Shown here: positions 11,077 to 22,729 of the stretch, one piece after another
Position numbering within the stretch: the stretch's first letter is position 1
Layout of the letters: the number at the start of each line of letters is the position of its first letter
Assembly: GCA_027559495.1 (NCBI GenBank)
Contig: JAMXSV010000024.1
Coordinates: 1,798,001-1,862,000, forward strand
From: Aurifilum marmelostoma
Taxonomy: Eukaryota; Ascomycota; Sordariomycetes; Diaporthales; Cryphonectriaceae
Reading direction: 5' to 3'
Length of the DNA stretch: 64,000 nucleotides
The notes under the pieces: generated by a model
The model's database searches: none
Told to the model about the DNA's origin: nothing
Seen by the model: the letters and a program-made list of their open reading frames with translations, nothing else
Made by a program: the position numbers and the translations under genes

Positions 11077-14000
11077 ATGGCCAACAGATCAAGCCAGGCC
11101 AGCAACGCCAGCACCGTCAGTACCCAGCCGGAGCAGCGCCACCGTGACCTCCTTGCCGCCTCTGCGCGCGGCAATGAGGACAAGGTCCGCTCCGTCCTGA
11201 AGGAGGGCTCGCCATGGGGCTCGGCCAAGGACCGCTCCGCCCTGCGCAAGGCCCTGCAGAAGGCCTCGGCCCGCGACAACCTCGAGATCATCCGCCTCCT
11301 GCTCAGATACGGCGCCGAGGTCAACCCGTCCGCCGACGATGAGTACCCCGCCCTGTTCCGCGCCGCGCAGAGCGGCCAGACCGCCGTGCTGCTGGAGCTC
11401 CTGTCCCAGGGCCCTGACCTGGAGGCGAGGGACCGCAGCGGCCAGACGCCGCTCCTCGTGGCCAGCGGCAAGGGCCACAGCGACGTCGTCGAGATCCTCC
11501 TCGCCCAGGGCGCCTACGTCGACGCCATGGACCGCGACGGCAGGACCCCGCTGCTGGCCCTGGCCGCCGAGAAGTCGAGCGCCGCGACCTGGGCCACCGG
11601 CACCATGGACTGCGTCCGGCTGCTCCTCAGCCACGGCGCCAACCTCGAGCTCAGGGACCACATCGGGCGCACCCCGCTCCTGTGGGCCGCCACGAATGGC
11701 TTTCACGACCTGGCCGAGATGCTCCTCGCCTGCGGCGCCGACGTCACGGCCCAGAACAACCGTGGCCGTACCGCCCTGCACCTTGCCGTCGACAGCAGCA
11801 ATCCCGCCCGCACGGACGACATCATGAGGCTCCTGCTCGCCTACAACGCCAACGCCCGCGCCGTGAGCGACGGCGGCTGGACCCCGCTGCACAACGCCGC
11901 CCAGAAGGGCCTGGCCTCGGTGGTCGAGCTGCTCCTCGACGCCGGCGCTGCCGTCAACGCCACCCTGTCCAACGGCATGACCGCCCTGCACTGGGCCGCC
12001 TTCAACGGCTTCGAGGACGTGGTCCTCGCCATCCTCGCCCGCGACGACGCAGACCTGGGCCTCAAGGACGGCTTCGCCCGCGCCCCCTGGCTCTGCGCCG
12101 CCGAGAAGGGCCACTACCAGCTGGTCGAGCTGCTGTCGCCCGTCCGGAACAGCGCCAGGCTCCCCCGCGTCGTCCAGGACGCCTGCAGGGCCTTCAACGC
12201 CACCGTGGTCGAGTTCAAGCAGTTTGGCGAGAAGCAGCGCATCTTCAAGCACCCCGTCTACGACGTCCTGTACGGCTGGAACCAGAAGAGCAACAAGCCC
12301 AAGGTCCCTGCCTGGACCAACAGCCCCAGGGGCGAGAACGACTTCAGGTGGATCCACCTCCCGACGAACAACATCGCCTGGGTCGAGACCCTGCTGACCA
12401 AGTGGTTCACCGAGTCGGGCTGCCGGGATCTCGAGAGCTACAAGGCGCTGGCCAAGTGCTTCGAGCAGGAACACCGCGGCCCCCTGCCGCACGCCAACTT
12501 CATGCGGCCCTTTTGCCAGCGCATCTCGTCGCTGCACCCGAGCGAGGAGTCGTCAGGCTCTGACCACGACATGCTGGACATCAGGCCCTCGCCGGTCCGG
12601 CGGAGCTCCAGCAACCTGTCGCAGATGACGCTCTCCCCCAAGATGCCGGGCGGCGACGGGAAGATAGTGCTCTTCGTATGTGACCCAGACATTGACGTAT
12701 ATATAATCTCGCGAGAGGACATGGCTGCTAACTGTTTGACATCTAGATGCCGTATCTGCATTACGAGACCGACGAGGGGCGGCAGAAGATGACAGACGCC
12801 GTGAAGCTCGTCGGCGCCGCAGACCACGCCACAACGTCAAGCACCTCGCCCAACATGCTGCTCCTGCAGGCCTACCTGCCCGGGACGCCGCAGATCCACC
12901 CGCGACGGACCCTGGACCAGTTCTTTTACCACGGCATGGACACCAGCGCTCGTGACAGGGACCAGGTGGTCTACCGGTACTGCGAGAGCACCGGCCAGCA
13001 GCGCAAGGTGTTTATGGTCGACCAGCTGTGGCTGTTCGTGCTTGGAAAGGGTGAGTCGACAATCTTGACCGTGGGCCGCCGGCCTTGAGTCCCCCCTCCC
13101 CCCCCCCCCCCCAAAATAAAAGCAAAAGAAACCCATATTGACGCTTCTCTTAGATCTCGTCGTCACATGCTTCCCGGGACGCTGGGAGCACCACGTCAAA
13201 GACCCCTTGAACGTGCTCGACGGTATTGTAGAGGAGATGAACGCCAAGACCCGGCCGCCAATTCGATCAGTCTACGATCTTGCCATCCTAATCTCGAGCC
13301 GCTGCTCTGGGAGTAAGTGAATAATAATCTCGCTCTCCGTACCTGGGCGCGATCCTTCATCACCAAAGTCAAGCATCATGTACTGACATAACTCGCCGGT
13401 CAGTGTTTTCGCGCCACCGGTCGGACGACCAGAACTACCAGTTCCTCGACATGTTTGAGAGCTCGGTGGGCAGCGCCACCGAGGAGCTGACACAGCTTTT
13501 CCACCGGTTCGAACAGGCATCAACGCAGTCCACACAGTGGCTGCGGCCCAAGCGCCGGTATAAACTCCGCGACAGCCTGCGCAAGCACAAGACGAACGAG
13601 CACGAGTCTTTCGACCCCCTGCTGGACATCAGGACGGAGACGTCGCTGCTGACCGAGGTCAGGGACATACGGGACGAGCTCAACATCCTGACGATGGTCC
13701 TCAACTCTCAGCTCTTCACCCTCGGGGACCTGCGGAGCTGCCTGATCGACGAGCTCAGCGCGGGCCACGGCTCGAGCCGCAAGGTGAGCAGCTTCGTCAT
13801 GGACATCCGCAAGCGCACGCTGGACCAGGAGCGGCGGCTCAAGGTGCACAAGCGGGACATCGACGCCATGGACGAACAGGCGGACCGGCTGTACAAGAGC
13901 CTGACGGACCTGCTGGACCTCAAACAAAAACACTCCAACGCGCTCGAGGCGCGCTTCTCGAGCGAGCAGGCGCTGGCCGCCGCCAAAGAGGGCCAGACTG

Positions 14001-14576
14001 TCATGGTCTTCACCATCGTTACCATCATCTTCATGCCCATGTCCTTTATTGCTGCCTACTTTGGTATCAGCATCGACACCTGGAGCGACGGCCTCTCACC
14101 CTCTTATGTCGCCACGTGGACCTTTGGTGGGGGGGCTGGCCATCTCGGTGGTGTTTATCCTCATGGCTTTCACAGTCGTCGACATTACCAAGGCCTTCGA
14201 GGCCCTCTACGCCTTTACGAAGCGGCACTATAATAGTAGTAGTAATAGGAAGTGGGGAAGGAAGAACAGCCAGCAGACATCGGTGCCACCACACGCGGGC
14301 GCCCGCGCCCTCGACATGCGGCCCTCGTACGAGCGCTCTATGCCTCTGGCGGGCAGGAGCAACGAGACTGTGGTGTGGCGCGGCGAGGCGGACGACGGTG
14401 GCGGTGGCGACACCAAGATGTACAGGCAGTACACGAAGGCGTCGGGCGTCAGCGCGCTGTCGAGGACACTGTCGCATGTGTCCAGCCCGGGCAGGAAGGA
14501 CTATCTCGCCGAGGATGACCTGGAGACTGGGGCGGTGGGGGGAGCGTCCAAGGGTGCGTCATACCTCCGGCCCTGA
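11077..14576 (+). CDS. Ankyrin-repeat protein with C-terminal CorA-like transmembrane domain (frame broken near end)
   Basis: Four exons: 11077-12675, 12747-13050, 13154-13312 and 13404-14576. All three introns have GTATGT/GTGAGT/GTAAGT donors and keep frame. Residues about 25-370 hold roughly nine ankyrin repeats ('GRTPLLWAATNGFHDLAEMLL' type). The centre contains the 'MPYLHYETD' motif common in fungal CorA-like proteins, then a long helical region (residues 700-880). TM1 is 'VFTIVTIIFMPMSFIAAYFGI' near 890; the canonical GMN loop is replaced by Tyr-Phe-Gly-Ile. TM2, 'LAISVVFILMAFTVVDI', lies in another frame: the G run 14129-14135 has one base too many. As read, the protein ends at 14231-14233 without TM2; with a six-G run it would be about 1077 aa. 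Likely a membrane protein related to CorA/ZntB cation channels, with an ankyrin cytoplasmic arm for protein contacts. Transport activity is unproven. Confidence 0.85.
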
Positions 14577-14941
14577 CGTTGAGTAGAAAGAGAGTGAAGA
14601 CAGGGGAAAAGATGAAAAAATAAGAAAATAAAAAGAGGTGGTGGTACTATAGATTTGGAGAAACTGTGATCTGAAATTGATACCCATAGAGACGAGATCG
14701 AGTGAGTGACGGCTACAAGGAGGACTACAGGAGGATAAATGAGGTTTATCAGAGGACTATTATCACGAAACATCAGCTCACTACTTTTATTATCGGCCTC
14801 ATTCTGGACAAGATGAATCTATATTAGAATTCTCGCAGAGCCTACTTACTTATTTATGCCCCGAGGTTACGTAATTTAACAGCACCGAATCATGAAGTGG
14901 GTATATGAAATGAGGCATTTTGCAGACTGACATCTGTCAAA

Positions 14942-15015
14942 TCCTCCGTGGCCTAATTGGCTAAGGCGTTCGACTGTTAATCGAGAGATTCCTGGTTCGA
15001 TCCCAGGCGGGGGAG
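14942..15015 (+). tRNA. tRNA-Asn (anticodon GTT)
   Basis: A 74-nt cloverleaf. The acceptor stem pairs the first seven bases (TCCTCCG) with CGGGGGA, with one T-G pair, and the discriminator base is G. The anticodon loop CTGTTAA contains GTT. An A-box (TGGCCTAATTGG) and a B-box (GGTTCGATCCC) match RNA polymerase III promoters. No intron. A T4 run about 9 bases downstream can serve as terminator. The second copy at 17705 is identical. Confidence 0.95.
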
Positions 15016-17328
15016 AATGCCTTGTTTTGTGCTTTTTGCTTGATTGACAGGGTGCTTTGTGAGGAATTGCAGTTTTTTAGTTTTTTTTTCTCCTTCTCAC
15101 TCTCGGCCAAGAAATACGGGGGTTATTGTCATTGGTGGATCGTTTGGGAGGAGCTACTGTAAGTGTGTGTGCCTTGAACCGGGCTAATACAGTATGGTAC
15201 AGTAAGTAGTGAGAAGTACGTACTGGGAGTGCAAGGCTAGTTGATCAGACCTGAACCCTAGCGTCTGGGACTACGAGATTGATCAAGTGCGACATGTAGA
15301 CATTCGATACACATGAGGGGGTCACTGTGTGAGAGTTATAGGGGCTTTTCCGGTATGATACTTTGGTTTCACGATCTACTGATACTGGGCTTGTGATAAT
15401 TACTTGAGATAATCAACCCTAGGTTACTTTGGATTCGGTCGGGTCTTGGATGGGCGGGAGGCCAATCGGCTGGGCTGGAAACGTTCATTGCATAGGATAT
15501 GTGGAATGGGGATGGTGCAGCTGTGGCTTGCTTGAGAATATGCGTGAACACGCAACGGGATGTTAGTGAGCAATTTGAGCCTTGGTGAGGAACATTTGCA
15601 ATGATATGCACCAAGAAGACAGAATGGATCATGTGAAATAGGACAGGAAAGGAAGGAATGGGAAGGCAATTCCCGGGTGAAGGTAGGATCACTACCTCCA
15701 GGAAGAAAACGGACGAACAACGGTTGAGAAGCCCACATCCGAGATGTCGAGGCCCTAAGACAAGAGACGAAGGACTAGCCCTTCCACAATGTCCGTGATG
15801 TAATTACCAGAAGAGGCTGAGGCGGCTCTGAAGCCGATCTCACGTGAACGCCATCCATCGTGAGTAACCTCAAGTTATCACCAGCGATCCTTCGAGAATG
15901 TTTCCTCAATGTACTCTAGATAATACTGTTCCCTTTAGGAATATCTACAGACGTTTGTGCTTTGGTCTCGAATAAGTCGACTGTAGGGAGAAATTAGTTC
16001 GTCCAGTCTAGAGATTAATTAATTACTCTAATATCCTGCTTGTCCTCTAATAGTGCGGAAAACATGCAAGGAGAGGAGCATTGACATGGAGAGCAAACCC
16101 TGGAAGTGACCTTGGAAGCGAGCGTGTTTTGTGTAGTTATCACCTGGCAGTACAATTATCAGAAGCTCTGAGCGTCTAGTTGAGAGTTTGTAGCCTTTTC
16201 TAGAGCTCCCACAGAAAGCCATTCGGACGAAGCACTGAATGATATTCACTTGGTTTCCTATCATAAAGCTGAAAGGTGAATTTTCAGTATCTTGGCCTCA
16301 TTCACCTCATTCGTCGGAATTACGTTAATTTCGTCTTCTCTGGCATAATGTGACTTGCAACCAGTATTGAACAGCAGTATTCTAGGACAGTGATCCAGTA
16401 TGAACGCTACAGAGACGGCGGTCGAGCCATATTCGAGAGTTATGTCTAGAAAAGTTTACATTTGACATGACCACTTGGCCCCTTATCCGTTCTTCTTAAT
16501 AACACTGTGTTACCGTCTCAGATGCGGCTGGAATGTGCGTCTCGCTGCACCTATAGTAACCCCGCAATTACCTATTCGACTTTCTCGAAAAGTCTAGAGA
16601 TATCTCGCGTGCCTGTTTTATCTTCTGCACCCTCGGGGCAGACCTGATGCACGTCTTGTGCCCTGTTCTTTCGTCCTCGCTACCTTCTGTTCCTATGGTC
16701 CTCTCTACTGTGCGCAGGCACGCCTAGATCCATGGGGCCTTTCAGGTCTGCCACAAATTCTTGTTCTTGGTTTTCTCTTGTGGTTGCGCGAGGGTCCTGG
16801 TTTTGAGATGTGCTCTCGAGAAACTCTAGGAACAAGGGGCAACCTCTGCGAAATCTGTATGGACAGGCTGGTGGCTGCGCAGCTAATAACATGTAGCAGC
16901 ATTCCTCCTTGCTGGGCATCGGCCTTTTCGGTTCTGAACATATCTAGGAACTTCAAGGTTGGTTCCAGCGTCGGGAGTCTCTACGAAAGGCCTCTTCATG
17001 TTGCCTGTTGTAACTCACCTGGCATTACCGGACGCAAAAGGTCGGTTACGGCTGCAGGTGGCGCTACAGAGTTGTTGAGCTGATATTCCGATTCTTTGGA
17101 TCTAAGTTCGACTTGGGCTCATTTGCATTGATCTAATTTTGGGACCTTTGCTCATGGTATTCGAGAGAGGCTGGTACACTGAGATATATACAAATCAGTC
17201 GTGTATTTCAGCCACTGGGAGGGGTCACTTCTTTTCGAATGTCGCACAGATCCAGTACTTGTTACTATTCAACTTGATCATGCCATTGAGCCGTCGGCCC
17301 AGGACCCTAGATAGCCTCAGGAAGTTCG

Positions 17329-17368
17329 GCCACCTGGCTAGTCGTTCTGCCACCTGGCTAGTCGTTCT
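17329..17368 (+). repeat. 20-bp tandem duplication
   Basis: Two adjacent perfect copies of a 20-bp unit that begins GCCACCTGGC and ends TAGTCGTTCT. It lies in the AT-rich spacer upstream of the second tRNA-Asn, outside any supported gene. Confidence 0.8.
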
Positions 17369-17704
17369 CCGGGTATTGCTGTTCTCCTCTTCTGTTAGTG
17401 CAATCCCTTGAAAGACCCAGTTACCACAGGTTGAACATAGATGCAGGATCAAACTGGCCGCAAAGGCGAAATGCTTGATGAGGCAGAGCTTTCTTCCAAG
17501 ACCAGCACGAAAGTACAAGTCGAGAGTTTCTTGTCTACTTGCAACGAGCCCTGCTGATGCACTTGATTAATGCAGCTTAATTACAATTGCAATTGATATG
17601 GCAGATATGATTGTATTCCAAGGACATGTTGGTCGTCACGAAAGGTAGCCCTCAGAAAATAGGTATATAATGACAAATATTTTGCAAGCTGGACATGCAT
17701 CGTA

Positions 17705-17778
17705 TCCTCCGTGGCCTAATTGGCTAAGGCGTTCGACTGTTAATCGAGAGATTCCTGGTTCGATCCCAGGCGGGGGAG
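17705..17778 (+). tRNA. tRNA-Asn (anticodon GTT), second identical copy
   Basis: Identical over all 74 nt to the copy at 14942-15015, with the same strand, stems, A-box and B-box. A T5 run begins 3 bases after the 3' end, a better polymerase III terminator than that of the first copy. Flanks of the two copies do not align beyond the gene, so this is not a recent large tandem duplication. Confidence 0.95.
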
Positions 17779-20700
17779 ATGTTTTTGCATTCGTTGTGAT
17801 TCCACGGTTTGATACTTTGTGCTTTTATTTTTTTCTGTTTTGGAAAAAGTCTGCATCGTGATATCTGAGTTTTTGAGCAAAATTTTGTAATTGTGGTTTG
17901 AAGGGGCAGGTGTGGTACGCAATACTGCAAACCCGGAATTTGTTAATAGTGCATATATAGTTGGGCCATATAGCATCCAAATTGGCCCTGTAAGTATATA
18001 CATTGCGAATCTCTGCACATCCTCCTCCCCCGGGAATTGAGCTACGAACAGCTTGTACAGGTCTCAGGGAGGTGAGGGACCGTTGCGAGGGAGAGTAAAG
18101 TATCTAGCAATTCTGAGCCAGTGATGCCCTCACCCATAATCAACATCACATGCAGGTGGAATCGGGCAGTTTGCTTAGCTGATGACAGCCCTGGCGAAAA
18201 AGGTTTCTGGGTAAGTGGGCATGAGACAAACTTTCCGTCTCAGGTTCTCTCTCCAGGCGGCTTGGTGGCAAGCATTGGGATGCATGCAGACATCGGACAA
18301 CGTGAACATACCGTCAGCGTATCAGATGAGCCCTCCATAGAGCTAGGTGCGTGCCACATCATAAGGTGAAGGTTGTGTCACTCTGTCTGCCTCGCTCGGC
18401 TTAGGGCCTATCGCTTATTGACAAGAAGCTGGTCCAATTGTGCCGGAGCATCCTCTGATGGGACAGACGAGCCACGGGAGCCCAGAGCACATTCCACAAC
18501 AGCAGCTTACTCGGGAGGTAGTTTCTCTTCTTCCAGGAACGAGACCCCCCCCTCCTCCCTATCGTCTCTGCAACCAGAGCTTCGGGATGCTGTGCGCCGC
18601 CCTGGCTGGTCAGGCGCCACCCCAGGCCTCCTGTGCACGACATGGGAGCAGGGAACCGCCATCCGGAACAGGACTCTCTACACCGGAGAAGATGCAAGAC
18701 GATAACAAGAGTCTCAAACAGGTAATCAATACCGGGACGGCGGGGAGGAGGGGGTACATTACAGCTGCTCCCCGCAAGGAGGCGAACAAGCAAGAAGAGA
18801 AGAGACGTGCGGCCTCCCGGATGGAGAAGCTCCCGGCCCGCGATGGCGATTCTGCGAGAGCCGGTGTTCTTCTTTTATGTATCAGAAACCTATAGGGTGT
18901 TATTCTATCGGGTGAGATTAAGATAAGAAGGGAGGCATCCTACCATCGGGGGGGGGGGGGTTCAAGGATTGGTAAAAGTGGCAAAAGAGAAAAAGATAAA
19001 CTGGGAATTGGTGTGTATGGGTTGCCTTTCTGAGGACTGCGGTGACGACAATATGATGATTGTTAGTGGTTTGGGTGTCGCCAGGGGGTAGGGACGCTAA
19101 CGGCAGAACAGCGCAGCAGGGGAGGGTCGCCGGGCCTCAACCTTATTAGGGAGCGCGGGGAGCTCGTAGGCTCGCCTCAAGAGGGGTTGCCTCGATGACA
19201 TGCCCCTGGTCCGGAGAACCCTGCGCGCACACATGGGGAGATGAAGGTCAATTCTTTTTTATTTTTGCCTGCGGAGGGTTACAAATTATGCACAAGTGCA
19301 CAGTAGAGGCTGCTGCTTGCACAAAAGCTCTATACTACGTATACGAGGCATCAGAAGAGGAGAGGGAGGCTGGGAGGGCGTTCAGGTCTCCGCAGTGCTC
19401 TCCGCTGTCGTGCATGCCCAAGTGGGTTTTCTGGAGATCCGATTGTCTTGACTTTTTTTTTCTTCTTCCTCTGTTTCTTTTTTGACTGACCGGCTTCTAG
19501 AATCACAAGGAACGCCTATCAGCCATCCATGCTCTACATCCTGCATGAATTGGTGCACCCGCTCCGCCCTGGACAGGAATACACCTTACACCAGAAGGTG
19601 GCCTGCAGGTAGGTAGGTGTGTGTGTGTGTGGCGATGAACACTGATCTACAAGGCTAGTGCCATGGTAGTTTGTGTGTGTGTGTGTGTCTGACCTGAGAG
19701 GTCTTGCTGCTGCATATATGTAGTAGTGGTGGTACTATAGTAATACTGCCCTGCACAATGTACTATGACTGCTGGTGCTGCGGTACAGGCTAAAAAAAGA
19801 ATACCAGTAACCTGTCCGACTTTGACGTGTCAACCCACCACCCGTGGTCTCCGCCACCACAACTACCACCACCACAACCAGTCCTCTCTTCTCGTCCTCT
19901 TTTCCGCCGCACCGCCGCCTGTGGAGTCCGTCCTGCAAGCTGCAGCAACCGTTGGGGCTGTAAGACATGTATCCCTGGACGTGCATGCTTTTTGCCTTTT
20001 TTTTTTTCCTTTCTTCGTCCTTTCTTTCCGACTGGATGAGTTGTCGCTGCTGTTTGTGACTTGTGGTCGGGTTGGGTTGGGTTGCGTCGAGGGAGTCGGG
20101 CATGCTGTATCCCAGTGGTTGTGGGCACTTTCTGTCAGATGTCTAAACAAACACACAAATGATCCTTTACACACTTACTGGCTGCGATGCGCCCTGCCAT
20201 CGACTCAACGATAGATCGATACCAAAATGCAGTACAGCCATGAGGAGTATTTACTGTGATTACCGCCATCCGGTGGCTGTGCTCTTTCTCTCTATTCTTT
20301 TGCTCTTTCTCCTCTGTGCCTCCTTCCCCCTTCTCCCTTCTCACCCTTTCCCTAGAAACTAGTTGTACCACACACACATAATACATGGCAAGCACGATGT
20401 GGTGGGCTGTAAGCGGCCATGCAATGCTACCCCCTGCCAGCTAGTGCAAGGTCACTGGTGATCGGGAGACCCTTAATCCTTGCCCTATGCGCTGCACCTG
20501 CACCCCTGCTCCACGCCTTCTTCTCCCAAGTACAGCACTAAGTAAGTAACTCTTTCCCTCCCCGTTTCTCACACCCTCCACCAGTCAATTCTTATTAGAC
20601 ATGCTCACTGCCTCTCATCTCGCCCCCCCCTCCCCCTCCCTCATCTTCCTCCTCTGCCAACATCTTTTTTTTTTTTTTGAAGAAAACGGTTCTCTTATTC

Positions 20701-21065
20701 TGTCTCATTTCCTCCTGGCCCCTCCATGTTTTTTTCTTGTTTTCTTTTTCCCTACGAGATCTCGACGACTTCCTGGTTTTCACACTCGCTTCCGCAATCC
20801 ACAACAGCATAGTCGCTCGGCCCAACTTACAATAACAACACACTCTCGCTTACACAGCCCACTGCCACACACCACCACACAGAGTATTCATTTAATAATT
20901 TCATACTGGGGCATGTAAGGCTGCGCGCGTTACTGTACACACGTACATACTTTCAGACGAACACACGAGCACGCACCCACAGAGACAAACAACAGACCTT
21001 GTACATCTCATCAACACCTGCACTACCACCACCACCACCACCACCACCATCATCATTGCTCACTC

Positions 21066-21077
21066 ATGCCCCGGTGA
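21066..21077 (+). promoter_or_regulatory. Minimal upstream ORF (3 codons plus stop)
   Basis: ATG CCC CGG TGA lies 32 bp before the chosen start of the serine-rich membrane protein and in a different frame. If the mRNA starts upstream of 21066, ribosomes would meet this short ORF first. The transcription start is not visible, so the regulatory role is inference. Confidence 0.4.
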
Positions 21078-21109
21078 CGGAGAAGGGCCAAAACAAAGGG
21101 CTTGCAAAC

Positions 21110-22729
21110 ATGCTCCCTCGAGACATGTTCCTCCGTCTCCCCAGACCAACCGCCCTCCTCCTCCTCAGTAGCGTCCTCTCCCTCACCTCAGCCCATGTCG
21201 CCCGCCAGACGCCGTCCAGCGTGCCCCACAGGCCGCTGAACGTGGCCGCCTATCCACCGCCCTCAGCGCCTACGTCCCCACCACTCAATACACAGGCGCT
21301 TCACGAGCTGCTGAGGAGGCAGAACACCAACACCGTCTGCGGCTACATAGATGGCGACCCGTCCCTGCCAGCAACATGTTCTGCCGGGTCGCACTGCGTC
21401 GTGGACACGGACCACGGCGTCATCGGCTGTTGCCCCAACGGCCAGCCCACCTGCACGGCCGGCGTCTACACGGGCTGCGTGGACGCCAACAGCGGGCCCC
21501 AGACCGAACTCAACCCCTACGTCTACACCTGTACTGGCGCCAATGTCTGCTACAAGAATTCCTTTGAGGGTGGTTACTCGCAGTTCGGCTGCGGCACCGC
21601 GAGCAGCCTCGCCGCCACCGTCGCAGAGAGCGCCACGGGTGTCGCCGGCGAGCTCTCACTCACCACTGAGGCTGTCTCGTTCACCCAGACGGACGCGACG
21701 TCGCTCGATATCCCTTCGGTGATCGGCGGCACGAGCACAGCATCTCTTACGGTATCCTCCTCCTCTCCTTCTTCCTCCTCCGCTGGCGACCACCACTCTT
21801 CCTCAACCGGGTCCTCGTCGTCGTCGGGCGCTTCATCCTCCAAGACTACACTCACCATCCCCATCCCTACGTCAGACCTGAGCTCCTCGGCGACAGCGAC
21901 ATCACCCTTGTCCTCGGGGAGCTCACCACCAGCCTCGTCCACAGCTGGCTCGTCCTCATCAGATCCTTCTTCTGGGTCCTCGTCATCTTCGTCGGGATCC
22001 GCACCAACTGCGGCGCCAGCCACCAGCGGCGGGGAGACGAGCAACTCTAGAGGCGTCAACCGCACGGGCGCCATCGTGGGCGGCAGCATCGGCGGCGTGG
22101 CCGCCCTCGCTGGGCTCGCCGCTATTGTCGTCTACTTCCTACGTCGGCGGGCAGGCAACACCCGCCAGGGACCAGGACCCCGCCCAGGCGACACGCAGTA
22201 CATCAGCCCCATGTCTGGCGGCGGAGGGGGCGGTGCATTTACACCGCTGGGACCGCAGGGCTCAGATGGCCGGGGCGGTCCTGTCGCCGGCAGAACCATC
22301 AGGGCCGTTCCAGGGTCGATGAGGAATACTGTGTGGCAGTATGGCAGCGACGGGGCCCACCTGGAGGACTCACAGTTCTTCGAGCACGAGCAGGCTGCTG
22401 CTGCTGCTGCTGCCGCCGCCGGCGGTACTGGGGCTGGTGCCGGTGTGTTCAGGGGCGCCTACGCGAGCCCGCACGACAGCCCAGGCGAGGACCAGATCCC
22501 GCTGTGGCAGCAGTTCCCCGAGATCGATGACTTCTCGCGCAACTTCAACGACGCTTTGAGCCGCATCGGCGAGGAAGATGAGGAAGACCTCGAGAGCGGG
22601 GTCAACCATGGCGGCATGAGCGGCGGCAGCATTGGTCACAGCCGCGAGGGTAGTACCGGCGACGTGGGTGAGGCGAGGCCCCTCTGGCTACAGTCCAGGC
22701 GCCAGTCGAGAAATCTTATGTGGACATGA
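21110..22729 (+). CDS. Serine-rich single-pass surface protein, Mid2/Wsc-like architecture
   Basis: A single exon of about 539 aa starting 'MLPRDMFLRLPRP'. A signal peptide (to about residue 29, 'ALLLLSSVLSLTSAHVA') is followed by a cysteine-rich ectodomain ('VCGYIDGDPSLPATC', 'GVIGCC', about ten Cys to residue 165). A long Ser/Thr-rich stalk (about 200-310) is presumably O-mannosylated. One transmembrane helix, 'GAIVGGSIGGVAALAGLAA' (about 320-343), is followed by Arg-Arg-Arg and a 195-residue cytoplasmic tail with a nine-alanine run. This is the layout of fungal cell-wall-stress sensors, but the ectodomain is not a WSC domain, so a sensor role is inference from architecture. A second in-frame ATG five codons on could also start translation. 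A tiny uORF precedes it. Confidence 0.82.
   Translation: MLPRDMFLRLPRPTALLLLSSVLSLTSAHVARQTPSSVPHRPLNVAAYPPPSAPTSPPLNTQALHELLRRQNTNTVCGYIDGDPSLPATCSAGSHCVVDTDHGVIGCCPNGQPTCTAGVYTGCVDANSGPQTELNPYVYTCTGANVCYKNSFEGGYSQFGCGTASSLAATVAESATGVAGELSLTTEAVSFTQTDATSLDIPSVIGGTSTASLTVSSSSPSSSSAGDHHSSSTGSSSSSGASSSKTTLTIPIPTSDLSSSATATSPLSSGSSPPASSTAGSSSSDPSSGSSSSSSGSAPTAAPATSGGETSNSRGVNRTGAIVGGSIGGVAALAGLAAIVVYFLRRRAGNTRQGPGPRPGDTQYISPMSGGGGGGAFTPLGPQGSDGRGGPVAGRTIRAVPGSMRNTVWQYGSDGAHLEDSQFFEHEQAAAAAAAAAGGTGAGAGVFRGAYASPHDSPGEDQIPLWQQFPEIDDFSRNFNDALSRIGEEDEEDLESGVNHGGMSGGSIGHSREGSTGDVGEARPLWLQSRRQSRNLMWT

Larger units (their letters stand above)
14577..21109. other. Gene-poor spacer carrying two tRNA genes
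   Basis: Apart from the two tRNA-Asn genes I see no supported gene. The part from 14.8 to 18.0 kb is richer in A/T than the flanking genes and has only short, unrecognised ORFs (for example 141 codons at 16658-17083). A perfect 20-bp tandem duplication lies at about 17329-17368. The part from 18.0 to 21.1 kb holds G and T runs, a GT-repeat patch (19617-19690) and C/T-rich leader sequence of the next gene. The block could be an old decayed insertion, but I recognise no element in it. Confidence 0.45.

Noticed and set aside
11089..12537. 482-codon minus-strand ORF across the ankyrin gene
   Set aside because: It is the antisense shadow of GC-rich ankyrin repeats; the plus strand has splice-consistent exons and clear domains.
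18373..18895. ORFs of 110-150 codons on both strands
   Set aside because: Overlapping frames on both strands with no motifs, codon bias or splice support.
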